Source: Rugosimonospora acidiphila (GTDB lineage Bacteria; Actinomycetota; Actinomycetes; Mycobacteriales; Micromonosporaceae). Taken from it: a DNA stretch of 64,000 nucleotides. The position numbers and the translations under genes are program-made. Position 1 is the first letter of the stretch. Every line of letters begins with the position of its first letter. Of this stretch, positions 15,263 through 22,811 are shown piece after piece. Below the pieces are notes generated by a model. That model was not told where the DNA came from. It worked only from the letters and a program-made list of their open reading frames with translations, and did no database searches. The DNA lies in NCBI RefSeq assembly GCF_039543385.1, contig NZ_BAABJQ010000005.1:186001-250000 (forward strand). The letters run 5' to 3'.

Positions 15263-16404
15263 GCCGCGGCCGGGGTCGCGGCTGGTTGCGCCGTGCCCAG
15301 TACCGCCGAATAGTGCTCGATCAGCTCGTCGCCGATGGCGGTCCAGCTGCGCCCCTCCACCAGCCTGCGGCCGGCGACGCCCATCGACTGGCGCAGCCGC
15401 GGCGAGGCGGCCAGCCGAGCCACCGCGTCCGCCAGTGCCTGATCGGAGTTGGGCGGCACCAGCAGCCCGGTCTGGCCGTGGTTCACCAGATCCACCGGTC
15501 CGCCCGCGGCCGGGGCCACCACCGGCAACCCGCTCGACGCCGCCTCCTGCAGGGTCTGCCCGAAGGTCTCAAATGGTCCACTGTGGACGAAGATGTCCAG
15601 GCTCGCGTACAGCCGGGCGAGTTGCGCGCCCTGCCGGACGCCGAGGAACACCGCGTCGGGCAGCGCCTGGCGCAGCGACGCCTCGACCGGGCCACCGCCG
15701 ATGATCACCAGGCGCACGCCGGGCAGCTTCGACACCCCGGCGAGCAGTTCGACCCGCTTCTCCACCGCCAGCCGCCCCACGTACCCGACCAGCACCTCGC
15801 CGCCCGGCACCAGCGCGCGGCGCAGCGCCGCGCTGCGGTGCTTCGGGTCGAAGCGGTCGGTGTCCACGCCCCGCCGCCACAGCCAGACCCGCTCGACACC
15901 GTGCGCCAGCAGGGCGGTGGCCGACGCGGTCGACGGCGCCAGCGTACGGTCCGCGGCGTTGTGGATCCGGCGCAGCCAGCGCCAGGCCGCCGCCCCGCCG
16001 AGCTCACGCATCCGGTACGCGGTGGCGTACGAGGGAACATCGGTCTGATAGACCGCCACGGTCGGCAGCCCGAGATGCTGGGCCACCGTGCTGCCCCGGG
16101 CGCCGAGGAAGAAGGGGCCGGCCAGGTGCACCACGTCGGTACCGTGGGCGACCAGCGCCTCCGAGAGCCGGCGGCTCGGCAGGCCCAGCCGGAAGGTCGG
16201 GTACCCGGGCATCGGCAACGATGGAACCCTGACCACCGGGTACCCCAACGGCCCGGTTACCCGGGGCATGCCGGAGGCCGGCTCCGGCGCGATGACGAGT
16301 GGCCGGTGTCCCCGGGCCACCAGGTGCTCCGCGACGCGCACCACTGAGTGCGCGACTCCATTGACGTCGGGCGGGAATGACTCCGTGATGATCGCGACAC
16401 GCAT
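15259..16404 (-). CDS. GT4-family glycosyltransferase, MgtA/PimB-like
   Basis: A 381-residue GT-B glycosyltransferase whose start (Ile-Thr-Glu-Ser-Phe-Pro-Pro-Asp-Val-Asn-Gly-Val-Ala) resembles mycobacterial GDP-mannose-dependent mannosyltransferase MgtA (Rv0557). The donor-site region has Tyr-Val-Gly-Arg-Leu-Ala-Val-Glu-Lys-Arg-Val-Glu and Pro-Phe-Glu-Thr-Phe-Gly-Gln-Thr-Leu-Gln-Glu. I chose the ATG at 16404 on this alignment, although the frame is open further upstream. It is probably the first gene of a four-gene run (this GT, GT4, SGNH, rph) linked by overlaps. A mannosyl-lipid role is plausible by family but unproven. Confidence 0.87.
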   Translation of the reverse strand: MRVAIITESFPPDVNGVAHSVVRVAEHLVARGHRPLVIAPEPASGMPRVTGPLGYPVVRVPSLPMPGYPTFRLGLPSRRLSEALVAHGTDVVHLAGPFFLGARGSTVAQHLGLPTVAVYQTDVPSYATAYRMRELGGAAAWRWLRRIHNAADRTLAPSTASATALLAHGVERVWLWRRGVDTDRFDPKHRSAALRRALVPGGEVLVGYVGRLAVEKRVELLAGVSKLPGVRLVIIGGGPVEASLRQALPDAVFLGVRQGAQLARLYASLDIFVHSGPFETFGQTLQEAASSGLPVVAPAAGGPVDLVNHGQTGLLVPPNSDQALADAVARLAASPRLRQSMGVAGRRLVEGRSWTAIGDELIEHYSAVLGTAQPAATPAAA

Positions 16405-16471
16405 GCGCTCAAGGTGCGGGTACAGCCGGTGCAGCGGGTCACATCGATCTGACCAGCGGGGAAAGAGTTCC

Positions 16472-17221
16472 TTATATCTCGTACCGCGCGCCGGGCCGGA
16501 CCAACTCAACGGGCCCGGTGAATGCCTCCGCGGCGGCGTGATAGGTCTCGTCCCCATTGCCCCAGGCACTGATCAAATGAGTCAGCAACAGCCGACCCAC
16601 GCCGGCCTTGGTCGCCGCCTCGCCCGCCTCCCGAGCGGTCAGGTGCAGGTCAGGCGGGTTGACCGCGCCATCGAGGTAGCTGGCCTCGCACAGGAAAACG
16701 TCCGCACCGGCGGCCAGCCGGCCCAGTGCGTCACACATCCCGGTATCCGCCGAATAGGCCAGTACCCGGCCGGCGTGCTCAAGCCGGATGCCGTACGTCT
16801 CCACGGGATGGTTGACCCGCTCCACAGTGACCGAGAACGGCCCGATCTCGAAGGTGCCGCCGGACAGCGTCCGGAAGTCGTACACATCGTCCAGCGGGCC
16901 CTCTTCCGGGCTCCAGTAGGCCGCCGTCATCCGCTCCGCCGCGCCGGCCGGCGCGTAGAGGGGCAGCTGAGGGTACGGCCCGTCCGGCGAGTACCGCCGA
17001 ACCACCACGTACGAGCAGGCGTCCAGCATGTGGTCGCAGTGCAGGTGCGACAAGATGATCGCGTCCACCGTGCGCATGTTGCCGTAACGCTGCAGCGCCG
17101 ACATCGAGCCGGGGCCGAAGTCCATCATCAGCGCGAACCCGTCCGCCTCCACGAGGTAGGCGGAGCACGCCGAGTCCGGGCCGGGAAAACTGCCGGCACA
17201 GCCGAGCACGGTGAGCCTCAC
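16472..17221 (-). CDS. Metallo-beta-lactamase-fold hydrolase, Rv1339-like (atypical cAMP phosphodiesterase family)
   Basis: A 249-residue MBL-fold protein. Metal motifs are Leu-Ser-His-Leu-His-Cys-Asp-His-Met, a downstream His in Val-Asn-His-Pro-Val-Glu-Thr-Tyr, Ala-Asp-Thr-Gly and a late Thr-His-Leu. Position next to murI and the cysM block matches Rv1339 of M. tuberculosis, reported as an atypical class II cAMP phosphodiesterase, so the same role is likely here. The GTG at 17221 begins the conserved Leu-Thr-Val-Leu-Gly-Cys-Ala-Gly-Ser strand. The spacer to murI holds a 60-base tandem duplication. Confidence 0.85.
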   Translation of the reverse strand: MRLTVLGCAGSFPGPDSACSAYLVEADGFALMMDFGPGSMSALQRYGNMRTVDAIILSHLHCDHMLDACSYVVVRRYSPDGPYPQLPLYAPAGAAERMTAAYWSPEEGPLDDVYDFRTLSGGTFEIGPFSVTVERVNHPVETYGIRLEHAGRVLAYSADTGMCDALGRLAAGADVFLCEASYLDGAVNPPDLHLTAREAGEAATKAGVGRLLLTHLISAWGNGDETYHAAAEAFTGPVELVRPGARYEI

Positions 17222-17266
17222 AACCGCCAGTCCTTCCCGGCCCTTTGGCCAGCGACGCTCCAGCAA

Positions 17267-17385
17267 GCGATGAACCCGACGCCTCCGGCGCATGACTGGC
17301 TCACGCTGCCGTGCCCACCTCGGGCAGCGATGAACCTGATACCTCCGGCACTTGACCGGCTCACGCTGCCGCCTGGGGCAGCGCC
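17267..17385. repeat. 60-base imperfect tandem duplication covering the murI 3' end
   Basis: Two copies, starting with GCGATGAACC at 17267 and at 17327, have a 60-base period; by eye most of the first 45 bases match. The second copy contains the murI stop codon (17361-17363), so the spacer between murI and the MBL-fold gene appears to have grown by duplicating the murI 3' end. Confidence 0.7.
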
Positions 17386-18164
17386 GTGGCGGTCGCCTCC
17401 GGCCCCAAGAATCTGTACGCCAGCTTGGCGAACACCGTTGGGTCGCCAGTGGCGAGGAAGCGATGTGCGGGTGGCGGCGCGTCGTCGGGCCGGAACATCC
17501 CGCGCTCGTTGAGCACCCGGTACACGTCCTTCGCCGTCTCGTCGGCACTCGATACCAGCGTCACGGCGTCGCCCATGACCAACCCGATCACGCCGGCCAG
17601 CAGCGGATAGTGGGTGCAGCCAAGCACCAGCGTGTCCACGTCGGCCCGCTGCAACGGCTCCAGGTATCCGCTGGCCAGCCCGAGAAGCGCCCGACCCGAG
17701 GTGATTCCCCGCTCGACGAAGTCGACGAACTGCGGGCAGGCCGCTCCGGTCACCGTGGCGTCGGGCGCCGCCGCGAAGGCGTCCACATAGGCCCCGCTGG
17801 TGATCGTCGCCGTCGTGCCGATCACGCCGATCCTGCCGTTGCGGGTGGCCGCCACGGCTCGGCGCACCGCCGGCCGGATCACCTCGATCACCGGCACGGA
17901 ATAGCGCTCCCGGGCGTCGTGCAGGCACGCCGCAGATGCGCTGTTGCACGCGATCACCAGCATCTTGACGCCCTGATCGACCAGTTGATCGAGGCATTCC
18001 AGCGCGTACCGGCGCACGTCGGCGATCGGTTTCGGCCCGTACGGCAGATGAGCCGTGTCCCCCACATAGCGCACCTGTTCGTGCGGCAACTGGTCGAGGA
18101 TCGCCCTGGCCACCGTCAGACCGCCGACCCCGGAGTCGAAGATGCCGATCGGCGCGTCCGTCAC
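17361..18164 (-). CDS. murI: Glutamate racemase
   Basis: Cofactor-independent racemase supplying D-glutamate for peptidoglycan. Both catalytic cysteines are present, in Ala-Cys-Asn-Ser-Ala-Ser and Leu-Gly-Cys-Thr-His-Tyr-Pro. The N-terminal Gly-Ile-Phe-Asp-Ser-Gly-Val-Gly-Gly-Leu and Asp-Thr-Ala-His-Leu-Pro-Tyr-Gly segments complete the signature. GTG 18164 gives the normal 267 residues; the open frame extends further but without homology. In M. tuberculosis the equivalent gene (Rv1338) likewise lies beside Rv1339. The rhomboid gene expected between cysM and murI (Rv1337) is absent here. Confidence 0.95.
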   Translation of the reverse strand: MTDAPIGIFDSGVGGLTVARAILDQLPHEQVRYVGDTAHLPYGPKPIADVRRYALECLDQLVDQGVKMLVIACNSASAACLHDARERYSVPVIEVIRPAVRRAVAATRNGRIGVIGTTATITSGAYVDAFAAAPDATVTGAACPQFVDFVERGITSGRALLGLASGYLEPLQRADVDTLVLGCTHYPLLAGVIGLVMGDAVTLVSSADETAKDVYRVLNERGMFRPDDAPPPAHRFLATGDPTVFAKLAYRFLGPEATATALPQAAA

Positions 18165-18345
18165 GGAGGGCAAGCCTACGCTGTGCGATGCCCCCTCCCG
18201 GAGGCCCGACGGGAAAGATGTCGCTAACGTGACAGGCAGGCGGACGGCCCGTCGAACGGGGGCACGCTTCGAGCGCGCTCCGTCACGGAGGGTAAATCGT
18301 TCCGTCGCACGAAGTGTTCCGGACGATCGAGGAAGCGGTGGAGCT

Positions 18346-19353
18346 GTGCCATCTGACGCAACCGAACCATCCCCTGCTCGGGCCGTGACCGTGCCACGGG
18401 CGCGGTCGGCCGAGGCGGACGGCGCGCCCGAGGCCCGCACCCAGGCGTCCCCCGCAGCGGCTTCCGGAGGATCGGCGGCGGCCTCCGCCAAGCCAACGTC
18501 GACGCACCCGCCCGCGAAGCCAGCCACCACAACGCCGGCCGCCACCGGGTCTGCCGCCTCAACGTCGCCGGCCTCAACGTCCGGCGGGGCGGCGTTCGCG
18601 ACGCCGGGCGGCTCGACCTCCCGCACCCCGTCGGCCGGGCCGGTGCCGGCCGGGCCGGCGTCCTACCGCCCGACGATCCCCGCGCCCCGTGGGCAGGCGG
18701 CCGGCAGCCCGGCGTTTCCCGGCCCGGTGGCCGGCGGCCCGACGACCGGCAGCCCGGTGTCGCGCGGCCCGATGACCGGCGGCGCCCCGATGACCGGCAG
18801 CGCCCCGATGGCCGGCAGCGCCCCGATGGCCGGCAGCGCCCCGATGGCCGGCAGCCCCATGACCGGCGGCGCGACCACCGGTAACGCGACGACCGCCAAC
18901 CCCACGGCCGGCGGCTCGATGACCGGCGTTCCCGCCGCCGACACGACGACCGGCGTTCCGGGCGCCGACGAGCAATCCGTTCCCGCCGCCGACCGGGGCG
19001 GGATCACCGCCCTGGCCGCCGCGCTGCGCTCGATGACCGCGGCCCGGCCGATCGTGCAGGTCGCCGGGAAGCCCAGCCGGCCGCCGTCCGGGCGCCCGCT
19101 CATCGTGCTGTGCGTGTGGGCCGCCCTCCTCGGCCTGATCGGCCTCGGGATCGGCATCCGGGGGCTCGTCGTGATCCTCGCCAACCACCCGCCGTCCTGG
19201 TTCAAGCCCAGCCTGATCCTGTGCGGCCTGGTCGGCATCCTGTTGACCGCCGCCGGGTTCGTGACGGCCCGGCGGGGATTCCTGCCCTGGACGTGCCTCG
19301 GCGCGGCGACCGCGGTCCTGATCGCCTCGATAGTGGTGTCGACCTCCGCCTGA
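18346..19353 (+). CDS. Proline/alanine/threonine/glycine-rich protein with C-terminal membrane segments
   Basis: I do not recognise this gene. The C-terminal ~90 residues contain three hydrophobic helices (one starting Pro-Leu-Ile-Val-Leu-Cys-Val-Trp) joined by short polar loops, so the protein is membrane-bound. The first ~240 residues are disordered Pro/Ala/Thr/Gly/Ser sequence with tandem hexapeptides Ala-Pro-Met-Ala-Gly-Ser encoded by an 18-base repeat. The start is uncertain: GTG 18346 is the first after the murI upstream region with a purine-rich GAGGAAG ahead, but the frame is open back to 18142. It occupies, in opposite orientation, the place of a rhomboid protease gene in mycobacteria. 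Confidence 0.55.
   Translation: MPSDATEPSPARAVTVPRARSAEADGAPEARTQASPAAASGGSAAASAKPTSTHPPAKPATTTPAATGSAASTSPASTSGGAAFATPGGSTSRTPSAGPVPAGPASYRPTIPAPRGQAAGSPAFPGPVAGGPTTGSPVSRGPMTGGAPMTGSAPMAGSAPMAGSAPMAGSPMTGGATTGNATTANPTAGGSMTGVPAADTTTGVPGADEQSVPAADRGGITALAAALRSMTAARPIVQVAGKPSRPPSGRPLIVLCVWAALLGLIGLGIGIRGLVVILANHPPSWFKPSLILCGLVGILLTAAGFVTARRGFLPWTCLGAATAVLIASIVVSTSA
18784..18855 (+). repeat. Four tandem copies of an 18-base coding repeat
   Basis: GCCCCGATGACCGGCAGC at 18784-18801 is followed by three copies of GCCCCGATGGCCGGCAGC through 18855. Each copy encodes Ala-Pro-Met-(Thr/Ala)-Gly-Ser in the disordered part of the membrane protein. The exact identity of three copies points to recent slippage or conversion. 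Confidence 0.85.
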
Positions 19354-19461
19354 GCGGCCTGGCTCGCGCGGACCGTCCCACTCCGCGCGAGCCGCCCGGG
19401 CGGCGAGGTCGCGTTCGGGCCGTCCCAGCCGAACCCGGACAGGACAAGGCCGCCTTCCGAA

Positions 19462-19580
19462 ACATGCTTCAGTTTCCGGGCATGCCACGGTTTCCAGGCA
19501 TGCTTCACTTTCCGGGCAGGTCGCGGTTTCTGGGCATGCTCCGGCTTCTGGGCATGCTCCGGCTTCTGGGCAGGTCGCGG
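19462..19580. repeat. Intergenic 18-base minisatellite, about 6.6 copies
   Basis: An 18-base unit, roughly GCATGCTYCGGYTTCYGG, repeats at 19462, 19480, 19498, 19516, 19534, 19552 and, cut short, at 19570. Copies 5 and 6 are identical; others differ at a few sites, and copies 4 and 7 share a GCAGGTCGCGG variant. It fills the spacer between two convergent genes (19354-19603), which holds nothing else recognisable. It could be a variable-number locus or a transcription barrier. Confidence 0.8.
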
Positions 19581-19603
19581 CCGTCGCCGCTATGGGGGCC
19601 GGG

Positions 19604-20569
19604 TCAGGCCCAGAGCTGCCCCTCCAGGGCCTCCTCGGCGTCGCCGAGCGTGCCGCCGTACGCGCCGGTCGAGAGGTACTTCCATCCCGCGTCGGCGACC
19701 AGGAAGGCCACATCGGCGCTTCGGCCCGCCTTGCGTGCCTCGTGCGCCACGGCCAGCGCCGCGTGTGCCACCGCTCCGGTGGAGAAGCCGACGAACAGCC
19801 CCTCGGTCTCGACCAGCTGGCGGGTACGCAGCACGGCGTCCCGGGTACCGACCGAGAACCGGCGGGTCAGCACGCCGGCGTCGTACAGCTCCGGCACGTA
19901 CCCCTCGTCGATGTTGCGCAGCCCGTACACCAGCTCCCCGTACCGGGGCTCGGCGGCGATGACCTCGATGTCCGGGTTCTTCTCGCGCAGGTACCGGCCG
20001 GTGCCCATGAGCGTGCCGGTGGTGCCGAGTCCCGCCACGAAGTGCGTGATGGTCGGCAGGTCGCGCAGCAGCTCGGGGCCGGTGGTCTCGTAGTGGGCGC
20101 GGGCGTTGGCCTCGTTGCCGTACTGGTAGAGCATCACCCAGTCGGGGTGCTCGGCCGCGATCTGCTTCGCCTGCGCCACGGCCATGTTGGAGCCACCGGC
20201 CGCCGGCGAGAAGATGATCTCGGCGCCGTACATCCGGAGGAGCTGCACCCGTTCGGTGGAGACGTTCTCCGGCATCACGCAGACCAGCCGGTACCCGCGC
20301 AGCTTGGTCACCATTGCCAGCGCGATGCCGGTGTTACCGCTGGTCGGCTCCAGGATGGTGTCGCCCGGCCGCAGGGTGCCAGCGGCCTCGGCGGCGCGCA
20401 CCATCCACAGCGCCGCCCGATCCTTGACCGAACCGGTCGGGTTGCGGTCCTCCAGCTTGGCCCACAGCCGCACCTCGGGCTCGCCGGGCGCGGCGGGCGG
20501 CGACAGCCTCGGCAGGCCGACCAGCGGGGTATTGCCGCAGGTGTCCAACAGACTCTCAAACCGTGCCAT
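19604..20569 (-). CDS. cysM: O-phosphoserine sulfhydrylase / cysteine synthase CysM (CysO-dependent type)
   Basis: PLP enzyme (321 residues) of the fold-type II family. The lysine that binds PLP is in Asn-Pro-Thr-Gly-Ser-Val-Lys-Asp-Arg, the substrate loop is Thr-Ser-Gly-Asn-Thr-Gly-Ile-Ala, and the phosphate-binding loop is Gly-Leu-Gly-Thr-Thr-Gly-Thr. Neighbouring cysO and mec identify it as the M. tuberculosis-type CysM, which uses O-phospho-L-serine and a protein thiocarboxylate on CysO as sulfur source to build cysteine. A 370-base spacer with hairpins separates it from cysO, so it may have its own promoter. A purine-rich AAGGGGG lies upstream of the ATG. Confidence 0.93.
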   Translation of the reverse strand: MARFESLLDTCGNTPLVGLPRLSPPAAPGEPEVRLWAKLEDRNPTGSVKDRAALWMVRAAEAAGTLRPGDTILEPTSGNTGIALAMVTKLRGYRLVCVMPENVSTERVQLLRMYGAEIIFSPAAGGSNMAVAQAKQIAAEHPDWVMLYQYGNEANARAHYETTGPELLRDLPTITHFVAGLGTTGTLMGTGRYLREKNPDIEVIAAEPRYGELVYGLRNIDEGYVPELYDAGVLTRRFSVGTRDAVLRTRQLVETEGLFVGFSTGAVAHAALAVAHEARKAGRSADVAFLVADAGWKYLSTGAYGGTLGDAEEALEGQLWA

Positions 20570-20651
20570 CCCGGCACCCCCTTCTCGTTCCGGGCAGGTG
20601 AGGCTCGATCCGGCCGGGTGAGGAGGCGGTCGACCCCGATGTTGACCGGGC

Positions 20652-20674
20652 CCCGGCGTCGATCGGACGCCGGG
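20652..20674 (-). terminator. Hairpin in the 370-base cysO-cysM spacer
   Basis: CCCGGCGTC (20652-20660) and GACGCCGGG (20666-20674) form a perfect 9-base-pair stem with a GATCG loop; a smaller hairpin GACTC-CAG-GAGTC follows at 20678-20690. There is no T-run, so attenuation or termination is only possible. The rest of the spacer (20570-20939) has no credible gene; its cysO-proximal part is rich in scattered GCTCAG words without strict periodicity. Confidence 0.35.
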
Positions 20675-20939
20675 CGCGACTCCAGGAGTCGGCCCCGGCC
20701 GGTGGTGACCGGCGCCGGCGCCGGATGACGCGGCGCCGGGGACGGCGCACCGCCGGATGTCGCTCAGCGGTGGCCGTCGCCGCGCAGTGGCCAGGCTTCG
20801 GCAGTGGTCAGGTCTCGGTGGGTGATCTAGGTCTCAGCGGGTGGGCCCAGGCCCGGCGGCGCGACCCCGGCTCAGCGGCCGGCCCCGCTCACCACGCGGA
20901 TCCGCTCAGTGCTCGACGCCGCTCAGCGCTCCGAGCCGC

Positions 20940-21224
20940 TCAGCGCCCCGAGCCGCCCGCCACGGCCGGCAGGATGGTCACGGTGTCGCCGTCCTTGACC
21001 TTGGCGTCCAGCGCGCCCAGGAACCGGACGTCCTCGTCGTTGACGTACACGTTGACGAACCGGTGCAGGCCGCCGTCCTCGGTCACCAGGCGGGCGCGCA
21101 GGCCCGCGTAGCTGGCGTCCAGGTTGGTGAGCAGGTCGGCGATGCTGTCGCCGGCACCCTCGACGATCTTCGCGCCGCCGGTGTACTGGCGCAGGATGGT
21201 GGGGATACGAACCTCGATGGCCAT
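20940..21224 (-). CDS. cysO: Sulfur carrier protein CysO (ubiquitin-like, MoaD/ThiS family) with C-terminal Ser-Gly-Arg extension
   Basis: A 94-residue beta-grasp sulfur carrier. In the characterised M. tuberculosis system the C-terminal Gly-Gly is converted to a thiocarboxylate that donates sulfur to CysM, and Mec cleaves the cysteine adduct. Here the usual Leu-Pro-Ala-Val-Ala-Gly90-Gly91 is followed by Ser92-Gly93-Arg94 before the stop, so the diglycine is not terminal. The adjoining mec-type protease is the obvious candidate to remove the tail. The ATG has AGGAG (21233-21237 region on the minus strand) upstream. Neighbours: cysM downstream, mec 64 bases upstream. Confidence 0.93.
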   Translation of the reverse strand: MAIEVRIPTILRQYTGGAKIVEGAGDSIADLLTNLDASYAGLRARLVTEDGGLHRFVNVYVNDEDVRFLGALDAKVKDGDTVTILPAVAGGSGR

Positions 21225-21288
21225 GATGTGCGGTACTCCTCGAATCAGACAGGAAGCGGGACGACGGACGTGGTATTCGCGGCGCGGC

Positions 21289-21780
21289 TCAGTGGCCGGC
21301 GGAACACTCGTAGTCGACCGTCGCCGGGCTCTGCCCGAACATGTACGTCGTGACGGCGGTCGGGTCCACACTGGCGTCCACGATCTGCACCGGCTCCTCG
21401 GTGACCGTCCCGTCCACGATCCGGAACGATCGGATCTCCTCGGTCGACGGATCCCGGGTTGAGACCAGCAGGTAGTGCGCCTTCGGCTCGCCGGCCAGGG
21501 AGGAATCGGTACGCGACGGGTAGGCCTCGGTCGCGGTATGCGAGTGGTAGATCACCACTGGCTCTTCGTCCCGGTCGTCCATCTCCCGCCACACCCTCAG
21601 CTGCTCCATCGAGTCGAAGCGGTAGAAGGTGCTGGAGCGCTCGGCGTTGTCCATGGGCACATGCCTGGCCGGGGTGTCCGATCCGATCGGACCCGCGACA
21701 ACACCGCACGCCTCATCGGGGTGATCCCGGCGGGCGTGCGCCACTATCGCGTCGATGATGTCGCGCCCGATGGTCAGCAC
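21289..21780 (-). CDS. mec: JAMM/M67-family metallopeptidase, Mec-like
   Basis: Zinc peptidase of 163 residues. The JAMM motif is complete: Glu23, His79-Ser-His81, then Asp92 after ten residues. In the CysO pathway Mec releases cysteine from the CysO C-terminus; in related systems (Pseudomonas QbsD) a JAMM protease also trims residues beyond Gly-Gly. Because CysO here carries a Ser-Gly-Arg tail, this protein may perform both cleavages. The GTG start begins the conserved Leu-Thr-Ile segment. Cytosolic; probable operon with clpS, DUF2017, cysO and cysM, in the same order as Rv1331-Rv1336. Confidence 0.92.
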   Translation of the reverse strand: MLTIGRDIIDAIVAHARRDHPDEACGVVAGPIGSDTPARHVPMDNAERSSTFYRFDSMEQLRVWREMDDRDEEPVVIYHSHTATEAYPSRTDSSLAGEPKAHYLLVSTRDPSTEEIRSFRIVDGTVTEEPVQIVDASVDPTAVTTYMFGQSPATVDYECSAGH

Positions 21781-21855
21781 GGTTACAGAGCCTACCTCGC
21801 GAACCGGCGATCGGGCCGCAGGAGGGCTGTCGAGGACCGGAGGGAACCTCCGCCC

Positions 21856-22365
21856 TCACCCGCCTCGGGCGATGATCGCGTCGAGCAGCGATTCCTGGAG
21901 AACGCCCAGGTACTGGTACATGGTCAACTGGCGCACCCGTGCCGACGTCGGGTCCCGCATGACCGCGTCGTCGAGTTCCTCGAGCAGATCCGTGTCGTCC
22001 TTCACATCCAGCCGGATGCCGAGGGCCAGCCGCACGTCGTTGAGCGCCCGCAGCCACGCCTCGGCCGCCTCCGGATCCAGCCGCACGACCGCACCGCCGG
22101 TGGACGGCAGGGCGGCCAGGATGGCCCCGGCCTGGTCGATCTTCGCGGTCTTCAGGTCGCCCTCGGTGTACCGGCGGAAGTCCGCGGCCTGCGCGGGGTC
22201 GTCGCCGTACACGTCCGGGAACAGCCGCTCGACCACGGGATCGCCACGGTCGAACCCGTCGGTGAGCAGACCGATGACCTCGGTGGCCACCTGACGCAGC
22301 ACGGACACCTCGTCGGCCGCGAAACGGGCCACGCAGGTGTCGGCGTGGCGACGAAACATGCTCAC
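21856..22365 (-). CDS. DUF2017 family protein
   Basis: A 169-residue actinobacterial protein of unknown function, orthologous by position to Rv1332 of M. tuberculosis, which also follows clpS. It begins with a Phe-Arg-Arg segment and has a helical, Leu/Ala/Asp-rich body ending in Tyr-Gln-Tyr-Leu-Gly-Val-Leu-Gln-Glu-Ser. No signal peptide, membrane helix or catalytic motif is apparent. The start is GTG 22365 or ATG 22359; the first is closer to a purine-rich GAGG. Conserved linkage to clpS hints at a role in protein turnover, but this is guilt by association only. Confidence 0.85.
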   Translation of the reverse strand: MSMFRRHADTCVARFAADEVSVLRQVATEVIGLLTDGFDRGDPVVERLFPDVYGDDPAQAADFRRYTEGDLKTAKIDQAGAILAALPSTGGAVVRLDPEAAEAWLRALNDVRLALGIRLDVKDDTDLLEELDDAVMRDPTSARVRQLTMYQYLGVLQESLLDAIIARGG

Positions 22366-22459
22366 GCGCGCACCTCGCTCTCATCATGCCGGCACACCAA
22401 CGCGGCCACCGCCGTCGCGTTCATCGTCACCCCGTCGGTTACCAACACCCTGCCGAGCC

Positions 22460-22759
22460 TCACTGCTTGTCGACCGTGGCCCACAGACCGTACGCGTGCA
22501 GGCGCGACGCGTCGTGCTCCATGCGCTCCCGCGCGCCCGAGGACACGATCGCCCGGCCCTTGTGGTGCACGTCCAGCATCAGCGCCTCGGCGCGGTCCTT
22601 GCTGTACCCGAAGAGTTTCTGGAAAACCCAGGTCACATACGACATCAGGTTGACCGGATCGTTCCACACGATGGTGACCCACGGCCGGTCCTCCGCGGGT
22701 ACCTCTTCGATGTCCGGCGTCTCCATGGGCGCGACCTGCGGCGCGGTCATACCCACCAT
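22460..22759 (-). CDS. clpS: ATP-dependent Clp protease adapter ClpS
   Basis: A 99-residue adaptor that binds N-degron substrates and delivers them to ClpC/ClpA-ClpP. After an acidic, proline-containing N-terminal tail come the diagnostic Val-Trp-Asn-Asp-Pro-Val-Asn segment and His-His-Lys-Gly-Arg-Ala, which line the N-degron pocket. ATG 22759 is favoured because AGAGGG lies nine bases upstream; ATG 22750 is also possible. It is divergent from pncB with partly overlapping -10 elements, and heads the DUF2017-mec-cysO-cysM block. Confidence 0.94.
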   Translation of the reverse strand: MVGMTAPQVAPMETPDIEEVPAEDRPWVTIVWNDPVNLMSYVTWVFQKLFGYSKDRAEALMLDVHHKGRAIVSSGARERMEHDASRLHAYGLWATVDKQ

Positions 22760-22798
22760 CGTGCCACGCCCTCTGTCCGCAATCCCGGCATGCGACCG

Positions 22799-22805
22799 TA
22801 CGCTA
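22799..22805. promoter_or_regulatory. Overlapping divergent -10 elements between clpS and pncB
   Basis: TACGCT (22799-22804) on the plus strand and TAGCGT (22805-22800) on the minus strand both fit TANNNT and share the near-palindrome TACGCTA. The plus element ends seven bases before the GTG of pncB, predicting a leaderless transcript. The minus element would give clpS a leader of about 35 bases that includes its ribosome binding site. RNA polymerase could not occupy both at once, so the two genes may compete. Confidence 0.45.
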
Positions 22806-22811
22806 GTCAAT

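Noticed and set aside
18784..19580. CRISPR array
   Set aside because: Both repeat tracts are directly tandem with no unique spacers, and no cas genes are nearby.
19400..19600. Minus-strand frame across the minisatellite encoding Cys-Pro-Glu hexapeptide repeats
   Set aside because: An 18-base repeat is open in several frames by construction; no start, ribosome site or homology supports translation.
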